57,959 nt of DNA from the NCBI RefSeq assembly GCF_002837185.1, contig NZ_KZ478018.1:1-57959 (forward strand). Direction: 5' to 3'. Position 1 is the first letter of the stretch; every line of letters starts with the position of its first letter. A program made the position numbers and the translations under genes. The DNA is from Pseudomonas fluorescens. GTDB lineage: Bacteria > Pseudomonadota > Gammaproteobacteria > Pseudomonadales > Pseudomonadaceae. Of this stretch, positions 16,186-22,161 are shown in pieces. Below the pieces are notes generated by a model. That model ran no database searches and had not been told where the DNA came from. It saw nothing but the letters and a program-made list of their open reading frames with translations.

Positions 16186-16965
16186 ATGAATTGGATGCTT
16201 GGAGTGATTCTGCTGGTTGCGTGCGTCACGAGTGCAAGTCTCGGACTTACAGCTGGGATCAATTTGAATCCGGCGTCTACTGTCACGTACGTTTGGGATT
16301 GGAGTGCTGCAGGTGGATGGGTTTCAGGTATTGGAACCCTATTGGCTGTTATTGTCACGCTGTGGCAAGTTCGACGCCAGCAGGAGCGGGAGAAGCCCAG
16401 CGTAAAAGCGCAGCAAGACTTTGAGCTTGAGGCTAACTCTCTTTCAGTAGCACTTGTATCTACCGGCCTGGTGCCGTCAACCATCCTGAGCGCGCATCTC
16501 TCCTATAACGGAGGGGGAGCGCGGATAGATTTGTCTCATCATTGCCCCCATAGCACTGTCTACCCGCAACGTCTTGATCGAGGCGAGGTGATGAGCCTTT
16601 TATCGCTGAAAGATGTCAATTTCTACATGTTGGGTAGAAGCATCGTTGACCCGATCGTGGGCGCCTTAGAGGCTAAGGGCGAGCGGCCGGCAGTTCATGG
16701 CGTGGGGCTAAACCAAAAGTTTTTCGATGAGCTGAACTCAATATCCTCACGTGGCGCCACTCTGATTGTAAAAACGGCTTACGGGGTAGAGGAGTTCCCT
16801 TTTTCTCAGGATGCACTACGTGCGCTTCTCAAATATGCGATTGACGACGAGCTCATTCTGGCGAAACAACAACTTGAAAGTTGGAGCAGAGAGGACCGCA
16901 AGCTCTCCAAGATGCTTGCGGAAGAGCTGCAAAGGTGTCAAAGAAACGAAGACAAATCTGAATGA
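16186..16965 (+). CDS. Membrane-anchored protein of unknown function, 259 aa
   Basis: Two hydrophobic segments lie at the N terminus (about residues 4-24 and 42-62), followed by a positively charged WQVRRQQEREK stretch and a soluble domain of ~190 residues with a helical charged C terminus. This suggests an inner-membrane protein with a cytoplasmic domain. No family is recognised. Its ribosome-binding site lies in the right arm of a perfect inverted repeat. It is a probable cargo gene of the prophage remnant. Confidence 0.6.
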   Translation: MNWMLGVILLVACVTSASLGLTAGINLNPASTVTYVWDWSAAGGWVSGIGTLLAVIVTLWQVRRQQEREKPSVKAQQDFELEANSLSVALVSTGLVPSTILSAHLSYNGGGARIDLSHHCPHSTVYPQRLDRGEVMSLLSLKDVNFYMLGRSIVDPIVGALEAKGERPAVHGVGLNQKFFDELNSISSRGATLIVKTAYGVEEFPFSQDALRALLKYAIDDELILAKQQLESWSREDRKLSKMLAEELQRCQRNEDKSE

Positions 16966-17128
16966 ACCTTTAGGGGGGGTTAATAGACCAACTATAGAAC
17001 CTTTGAGCACTGGTCGGGTGGTGCGGTTGAAATGATAGATGTACCAGGCAAGTGAGCAATTGCCCGGCCTCGCACTGGGCTTTTGCATCTGTGAATATTG
17101 AAATCAGATACCATTGGAGCGGAAACGC

Positions 17129-17557
17129 ATGGAAGTGAGCACCATTCAAAATGAGTACCGAAAGCCAGACAACCTAGCCGGACTGGGGCGTCGGCTTGGA
17201 GGGCAGTGGATTGACTCGTTAATTAGTGTCTTTATGCTATTTTTCGTCGGGCGCGCGGCTGAGTTTCTTGGTTTTTCTCCAGATGTGGTCGCGATCTTAG
17301 CGTTCGGCTCTGCTGCGGCGTATTACCTGTTCTCCGACGCAATGCCCAACGGTCAAAGCGTGGGTAAAAAACTGTTGGGGATGTCAGTAATTGACGAGCG
17401 CAGCCACCTTAATTGCAATCTATATCAATCCTTCATGCGAAACATCACTACGCCTATTCTGAGCATTTTTGACTGGATATTTATCTTCTTTGGTTCACGG
17501 AAGCGCTTAGGAGACATGCTCGCATCCACCATAGTAGTCCGATTTAAGCAGCTGTAA
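17129..17557 (+). CDS. RDD-family membrane protein
   Basis: A 142-residue protein with the RDD-family features: RLGGQWIDSLIS (Arg then Asp at the start of helix 1), GKKLLGMSV in the loop, and RKRLGDMLA near the C terminus, with three or more hydrophobic segments. RDD proteins are poorly understood; a few act in ion exchange. ATG 17129 has GGAG upstream, and a TTG at 17114 is less likely. It is isolated within the phage-derived region and is probably cargo. Confidence 0.75.
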   Translation: MEVSTIQNEYRKPDNLAGLGRRLGGQWIDSLISVFMLFFVGRAAEFLGFSPDVVAILAFGSAAAYYLFSDAMPNGQSVGKKLLGMSVIDERSHLNCNLYQSFMRNITTPILSIFDWIFIFFGSRKRLGDMLASTIVVRFKQL

Positions 17558-17632
17558 CTGTTGTAGGTCTGCCAAACCAAAGAGGGAACGACATGCGCGT
17601 GGTGTTGCATTTGATCCCAGACGGGTGGACAC

Positions 17633-17959
17633 ATGTATAGACTTGATCGCTTGAACGGCCTGCTGCGAGAGCAGGACTGTGTGATGTCAATTGACATCAA
17701 ATTCAACGAATTCAAATACGATTTGGAGTTGGTGCTGTCTGCCAATGAGTCAGGTTCGGACGCGGTATCGCTAATTTTTCATGATGTCAGCGCTCTTGAG
17801 TTGAACGGATTCGGTGGCGGCCTGACCCAGTTCATGCATCTTGAGGCCTCCCGTGTATATGATGGCCTCGACAGAATTCGGTATGAAATCAGAGATCTGA
17901 GTGGCGGGAAGATCTCGTTCAGTTTTTTCAATTTTAGCGGGTCAAATATTCAGGGGTGA
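17633..17959 (+). CDS. Small soluble protein, 108 aa, possibly missing its true N terminus
   Basis: This compact beta-rich protein includes VSLIFHDVSALELNGFGGGLTQFMHL, a pattern seen in small immunity-type proteins, though I cannot name the family. ATG 17633 has no ribosome-binding site. A good one (GAGGG) instead precedes ATG 17593, which opens a 15-codon frame ending at 17640 across this start. Either the genes are translationally coupled or a single-base change has split an originally longer gene. Its stop overlaps the GTG start of the next gene. Confidence 0.5.
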   Translation: MYRLDRLNGLLREQDCVMSIDIKFNEFKYDLELVLSANESGSDAVSLIFHDVSALELNGFGGGLTQFMHLEASRVYDGLDRIRYEIRDLSGGKISFSFFNFSGSNIQG

Positions 17960-18648
17960 TCATTCGGATTTTGATAGCGGCGGTAGCGGTGGCGATGCTG
18001 GCTGGGTGTATGGCACCAACGATGAACGAGGCCCGCCAAGAGGGGCCATACAAAGTGTTGACCTCAAAAAAATCCGACGCTGCACTGGCTAAGTGCGTTC
18101 ATTACGAGTGGCAGAACCAGCCAATATTCGGGGGTACGCCTGGCGCAACGCTTCAGCCGGGGCGCGATAATGGATATACGGTCTTTACAGAAGGCTCCCA
18201 ATATTTCGTGGACATTCAGCCGCAGGGTGCTGAGTTCGAAGGCACGCCAACCGCGCGCGACATCTACCTCGACAACACCCCCCTGCAAGACCCTCAGGGC
18301 AACATGAACTTCCCAAACGTGAAGTGGGAGTGGCGTACCGGGGCCGTGGACCAAAGCTATATCCAGGGCACCCCTTCGATTGAGAACGAAACCACGATCA
18401 GTACCGAGCTGCGCAGTGGGACGCCATGGGTGCGTGCCATCAGCAACACACCCAGCTTTGCGCTGTGCGCGTCCGTTTTGCGTGGCCTGCGCTTCAGTCA
18501 GTGGACTCTGGCGGAAACGTCAACGGCAAGGGGAACGCTTCGTTCTGCTAGCGTGCCCACCAATCCCGACGGGGGTATGCGTCGGGAGATGATGAGCCAG
18601 AGCTACACCACCAAGCTGGACCAGCTTTGGGCTGTAGCCTGCAAGTAG
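17956..18648 (+). pseudogene. Chimera: small lipoprotein fused to a phage tail-tip J fragment
   Basis: GTG 17956 overlaps the previous stop. Residues 1-18 form a lipoprotein signal ending in LAGC. Residues to about 97 match the lipoprotein family also found at 29453 (EAR-GPYK, A-KC-Y-WQ, FTEGSQYFVDIQ). From about residue 100, RDIYLDNTPLQ through YIQGTPSIENE to GTPWVRAISNT is the N-terminal region of a lambda J-type tail-tip protein. An extra base near 18448 shifts the frame; in the other frame J continues as QLCAVRVRFAWPALQSVDSGG. The product is therefore a deletion chimera, open for 230 residues, with the lipoprotein part possibly still made. Confidence 0.7.
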
Positions 18649-18651
18649 CTG

Positions 18652-18861
18652 TTATTCAGGACTCATCAATACCGCCAGAGTCAGTTTGATGAAATCCTCG
18701 TTATCGTCGATGGCTTGAAGGGCGCCACGAACATTATCCGCTATCTCGGCAGAGCCACGCTGCTCCACCCAGTTGGATAATTCCATGATGGACGCCTCAA
18801 GGGCGAGTTGGTTTTCTTAGAGTTTGGAAAGCAGGGAAGGGATCAAATCGGAATTGGGCAT
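18652..18861 (-). pseudogene. Small gene interrupted by an in-frame stop
   Basis: ATG 18861 has a good ribosome-binding site (GGAG, 8 bases upstream) and opens MPNSDLIPSLLSKL, then TAA at codon 15. The same frame then continues ENQLALEASIMELSNWVEQ to a stop at 18652, for a total of 70 codons. Conserved-looking helical sequence on both sides of the stop indicates a nonsense mutation. It could instead be two peptides, the second from ATG at codon 26. The function is unknown. Confidence 0.5.
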
Positions 18862-18937
18862 GGCGAGTTCTCCGTGAGGTGAACAGCGTAGCAGGGAGTG
18901 CTGGCAGCGCAATAACCGCAATGAGGTTCAGGAAACA

Positions 18938-18957
18938 GCCCCGCTAGAACGCGGGGC
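18938..18957 (-). terminator. Terminator of the DUF3606 gene
   Basis: The 7-bp GC-rich stem GCCCCGC/GCGGGGC lies just after the stop of the gene at 18969, reading on the minus strand, and is followed by a short T run. Confidence 0.7.
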
Positions 18958-18968
18958 GTTACCACTCT

Positions 18969-19145
18969 TCACTTACCGAGTTTCTTGCGTACGTCGTCAA
19001 CCATTGGACCAACAGCTTTCACTGCATCTTTGAGCTGTTGCTCAGTTACACCAAACTCTTTGGTCCAATGCTTCACCTCCCAAGCTTCCGAGGTGTTTAC
19101 TCGAGCACGATCCTGCGGGCCGCGGTTTTTCAAATCGTCAGACAT
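18969..19145 (-). CDS. DUF3606 family small protein
   Basis: A 58-residue basic/acidic helical protein. The motif NTSEAWEVKHWTKEFGVTEQQLKDAVKAVG is typical of DUF3606, a family of small Pseudomonas/rhizobial proteins of unknown role. ATG 19145 is chosen from AAGGAG 8 bases upstream. It has its own terminator and lies beside the tRNA-Leu. Confidence 0.8.
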   Translation of the reverse strand: MSDDLKNRGPQDRARVNTSEAWEVKHWTKEFGVTEQQLKDAVKAVGPMVDDVRKKLGK

Positions 19146-19269
19146 AATTAGCTCCTTACGGGATAGCTTGGAAGCGCCCAAGCCTATCTCGATAGAACGT
19201 TAGTACAGGACGGTAGTTCGGTCTGATAAAGAGGTGGGGAATTCGTTCGGCAGGACGCCAGGGGAGGGG

Positions 19270-19302
19270 GAATTGCGGAGCAGATCTCAGAATTGCGGAG
19301 CA
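19270..19302. repeat. Two 13-bp direct repeats near the tRNA gene
   Basis: GAATTGCGGAGCA occurs at 19270-19282 and again at 19290-19302. They lie just downstream of the tRNA-Leu, at the edge of the phage-derived region. Confidence 0.6.
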
Positions 19303-19343
19303 AAAACGATAAGGGCCTGCCCAGGTTTCCCCGGCAAGCCCTT
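19302..19343 (-). terminator. Terminator of tRNA-Leu
   Basis: A stem, AAGGGC/GCCCTT, with inner TGCC/GGCA pairing, is followed on the minus strand by CGTTTTTG. It lies 9 bases beyond the tRNA 3' end. Confidence 0.75.
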
Positions 19344-19351
19344 GATATCTA

Positions 19352-19438
19352 TGGTGCCCGAACCCGGAATCGAACCGGGACGCCCTTACGAGCGGGGGAT
19401 TTTAAGTCCCATGCGTCTACCAGTTTCGCCATTCGGGC
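19352..19438 (-). tRNA. tRNA-Leu (anticodon UAA)
   Basis: An 87-nt class II tRNA. It has the acceptor stem GCCCGAA/TTCGGGC, a D arm with GGCGAAACTGGTAGACGC, the anticodon loop CTTAAAA (UAA), a long variable arm (CCGCTCGTAAGGGCG), the T arm GGTTCGATTCC and an encoded CCA. The prophage remnant ends about 0.5 kb from its 3' end, consistent with integration at this tRNA. Confidence 0.95.
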
Positions 19439-19574
19439 GGTAGCGCGGTGCAGCAGGGTTGCGAATATATAGATCCAGACGCTTCGGTGCAACCTCGATG
19501 CATCCTTTCCTGCACAAACACAGGTCTGAAAAAACCTGCCAGATCAGTGATCTACGCTGCGGGGCAGGCTCCGC

Positions 19575-20102
19575 TCAGTCAATCAGCGCGAGCAGGTCGG
19601 TATCACCCACGTCCACGCCGGCCTGACTCAATAATGTGGTGACCTGGCCGCGATGATGGGTCTGATGGTTGAAGAAATGCATCAGCAGGCCGAAAAACGG
19701 TTTTTCAGACGCTACACCGCCCATGGTGTGATAACTCAATCGCAGGTCCAGGTGAGCGTCGCGCAAGCTGTGGGCCCAATCGAGGATGAGTTGATCCAGC
19801 CAGGCCAGATGGGTCGAGAGTTCACGGATGTCTGCGAACGCCAATTGCCTGAGGTCGCCGGGTGTGGCGATGGCGTTCAAGGGCGCCAACGCGCTGAACC
19901 CGGCCGGGTGCTGGGCAAATCGTTTGAGCCAGACGGTGTCGCCCAGTGCCAGGTGATTGAGGGTGCCCAGGATCGAGCCAAAAAATGCCTGCCGGTCCGC
20001 AGTCAACGCCGCGTCTGTGAGCGTGCCGGCAGCCTTATAGACCTTGCGATTCATCCATTGATTGTAGTTGGCCATCAACCCGATGTGCTCGATTCGGTTC
20101 AC
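19575..20102 (-). CDS. DinB-family protein
   Basis: A 175-residue four-helix-bundle protein. The metal-binding triad is visible: His in LNHLALGD and two His in HHRGQ/FNHQTHH. DinB/YfiT-like proteins are often metal-dependent thiol transferases (bacillithiol, mycothiol, glutathione) or damage-induced proteins of unknown activity. GTG 20102 is the likely start, with GGGAG upstream; a longer frame is possible but lacks a ribosome-binding site. Confidence 0.85.
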   Translation of the reverse strand: MNRIEHIGLMANYNQWMNRKVYKAAGTLTDAALTADRQAFFGSILGTLNHLALGDTVWLKRFAQHPAGFSALAPLNAIATPGDLRQLAFADIRELSTHLAWLDQLILDWAHSLRDAHLDLRLSYHTMGGVASEKPFFGLLMHFFNHQTHHRGQVTTLLSQAGVDVGDTDLLALID

Positions 20103-20225
20103 CTGGGTTCTCCCTTGAGGTGGTGGTGGCACCATCATAGAGCTTGCCCGCCCGGCGGTCATGGTGTTCCATCGGCGGCGAACTATGGTTGATTAATGCC
20201 ACTACGCGCCTGGGAGGGCGACACC

Positions 20226-20915
20226 ATGAATACCGGCGATCTATTGGAACAACTGTTGCGCGGCGCAGGGCAGGGCGGCGCTTCTTCGGGCGGCGGTTTG
20301 GGCGGGGTGCTTGGAGGACTGCTCAAGGGCAACCGCGCCGGTAATGCTTCGGGCGGCGGCCTCGGCGATTTATTGGGTGGGCTCGGCGGCATGCTGGGCG
20401 GTGGCGCGGCTACGCGTCCAACACAAGGGCGCGCCGGGGGGATGAACTACGCCGCGTTGGCTTCTCTCGGGATGATGGCCTACAAGGCGTATCAGGCCTG
20501 GCAGAGCCAGCAGGCGAGCCAGGCGCAACCCGCTTTCCAGACAGCCGACCAGCTCTCGGGCGCGCAAGTCGAAGCGCACAGCCATGCAGTGCTGCGCGCG
20601 CTGATCGCTGCCGCCAAAGCCGATGGCCACATTGATGAAAAAGAGCAGCAGCTGATTTCCAATGAGCTGGGCAAGCATACTGACGACCCGCAATTGCAGG
20701 AGTGGCTCGACGCTGAAGTCGCCAAGCCGCTGGATGCTGCGGATTTCGCCGAGTTTGCCGCAGACCCGGCGGTGGCGGCCGAGGTGTATCTGGCCAGTGT
20801 CCTGTTGGTCGATGACCAACAGGATGCAGAGCGCAATTACCTGGACGACCTGGCGGGGCAACTGCACATCGATCCGCAGTTGCAATTGCACCTTGAGCAG
20901 CAGGCCAAGGCCTAA
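20226..20915 (+). CDS. TerB/DUF533-like protein (YebE type)
   Basis: A 229-residue protein. A glycine-rich N terminus with GGGLGGVLGGLL-like repeats (about residues 15-70) precedes a hydrophobic segment and a C-terminal TerB-like helical domain (HAVLRALIAAAKADGHIDEKEQ, with an acidic metal-binding motif). The family is related to tellurite-resistance TerB and to YebE; its role is unclear. GGGAGGG precedes ATG 20226. Its stop overlaps the convergent gene at 20912 by 4 bp. Confidence 0.85.
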   Translation: MNTGDLLEQLLRGAGQGGASSGGGLGGVLGGLLKGNRAGNASGGGLGDLLGGLGGMLGGGAATRPTQGRAGGMNYAALASLGMMAYKAYQAWQSQQASQAQPAFQTADQLSGAQVEAHSHAVLRALIAAAKADGHIDEKEQQLISNELGKHTDDPQLQEWLDAEVAKPLDAADFAEFAADPAVAAEVYLASVLLVDDQQDAERNYLDDLAGQLHIDPQLQLHLEQQAKA

Positions 20916-21733
20916 AACCTCAGCGTTGCCGCCGTGGTCAGCCACTGGTCACGCTCGCCGATCAGGCTGCGCCCGAGCACCAGGTCCACGTCGACAGACT
21001 CGCCGACGTGGAATCGCGGTCCGGCCTGCCAGGCCTGATCTCCGCCTTCCTGGCCGTAGCGCTCGGCGAGCAGCGTGAGGACCTCCGCCACGCGATATTC
21101 AAACCCCGCGCCCCAGGTCAGGCGCTGCTGCTGGTCCCCGTCGTTGTAGGCATGATTCCAGCCGGCATTCAGATTCAGGCGTAAAGCGTCCAGGGCTTGC
21201 CACGTCAACGGCAGGTTGAAGTCAGCGCCATCGAATGTGTGCTGTCTGTCCAGGGCAAAGTGCGCCCCGGCGGCAATCGCCAGTTCGAGCCCCCAATCGT
21301 CCCGCGACAGCACCTGTACCTTTATTTGCGGGCTGACTTGAGTTTCGCCTTTGCCCTCGGCAGTAGCGCGCGACAATGCCGTTCCCCACTGCACCGAGGG
21401 CATCTCGTTGAACGTACAGGCCGGCGACACGGTTTGGTTATGTGTAGCGCCGGCGTGCCGGTTGGCGGTGTGCCAGGCGTCGACATTACATTCGCCAGGG
21501 GCATTGATGGCGCCATCGTCCACCACATAGGCGCCGCCTGCCGCATGAGCCTTCGCAAAAAACACCATGAGCAGGACGACACCCAGGCTCACCCCGATGA
21601 ATATCAGATTGCGCTGCAACGCACGGCGCTTGGCCGGCGGCAACAGCAGCAGGGTAGGACGCACACTGCGCGAGTGACGCGCGCGGTATTTGGCAAACCC
21701 GTCCGCCTGCTTTGGCTTGTGAGGGTTGTGCAT
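20912..21733 (-). CDS. Putative envelope beta-barrel-like protein
   Basis: A 273-residue protein. A basic N terminus of ~40 residues precedes one hydrophobic segment (LIFIGVSLGVVLLMVFFAKAHA, about 43-64), which acts as an uncleaved anchor or long signal. The rest has alternating hydrophobic strands ending in TTAATLRF, a terminal Phe as in outer-membrane proteins. Strand patterns such as WGLELAIAAGAHFAL and LRLNLNAGWNHAY recall metabolite-related outer-membrane barrels. No firm family is assigned. It ends 4 bp inside the convergent TerB-like gene. Confidence 0.6.
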   Translation of the reverse strand: MHNPHKPKQADGFAKYRARHSRSVRPTLLLLPPAKRRALQRNLIFIGVSLGVVLLMVFFAKAHAAGGAYVVDDGAINAPGECNVDAWHTANRHAGATHNQTVSPACTFNEMPSVQWGTALSRATAEGKGETQVSPQIKVQVLSRDDWGLELAIAAGAHFALDRQHTFDGADFNLPLTWQALDALRLNLNAGWNHAYNDGDQQQRLTWGAGFEYRVAEVLTLLAERYGQEGGDQAWQAGPRFHVGESVDVDLVLGRSLIGERDQWLTTAATLRF

Positions 21734-21752
21734 GATGCACCTCGCTTGAATT

Positions 21753-22100
21753 TCAGCTTTCTACGCTCAGCACCGAAATGCCGCTGGCTTTGGCCTGGCA
21801 GACCAGCTCCGAGGTGTCGTCACCACCCGGCAGGGCGATGATCACGTCGGGGCGGCTGTCGGCCAGCATGAAGTGGTTGCGCTGGCGTTCCGCCTGCTTG
21901 CCGTGGCGTTGCCAATTCGGCGGATAGCGCACCACGTCAATCGCGTTTTCGCGGGCCCATTCCTCGATGTCGCTGCCCAGGAACTGGTTGCCGCCATGGA
22001 TCAGCACCTGCACCGGGCGCAGGCGGTGGTAAGCGTCCAGCACCTGGCGGGACTTTTTGCTGTCGGCGTAATGCCGACCTGCACAGATCAACACGCGCAT
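21753..22100 (-). CDS. SLOG/YspA-like (DUF2493) nucleotide-binding protein
   Basis: A 115-residue Rossmann-like protein of the SLOG superfamily. It has MRVLICAGRHYAD at the N terminus, LIHGGNQFLGSD in the middle, and the PGGDDTSELV signature near residue 95 that binds nucleotide phosphates. Such proteins are thought to sense or process nucleotide-derived ligands. ATG 22100 is chosen from AAGGA. It lies just downstream of mgtA (61 bp) on the same strand and may be co-transcribed. Confidence 0.85.
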   Translation of the reverse strand: MRVLICAGRHYADSKKSRQVLDAYHRLRPVQVLIHGGNQFLGSDIEEWARENAIDVVRYPPNWQRHGKQAERQRNHFMLADSRPDVIIALPGGDDTSELVCQAKASGISVLSVES

Positions 22101-22161
22101 GAGTAAATCCTTGTGTTGCACGGTGAGGGTCGGGCGACCTTCACCGTTTGAACGGAGGGGG

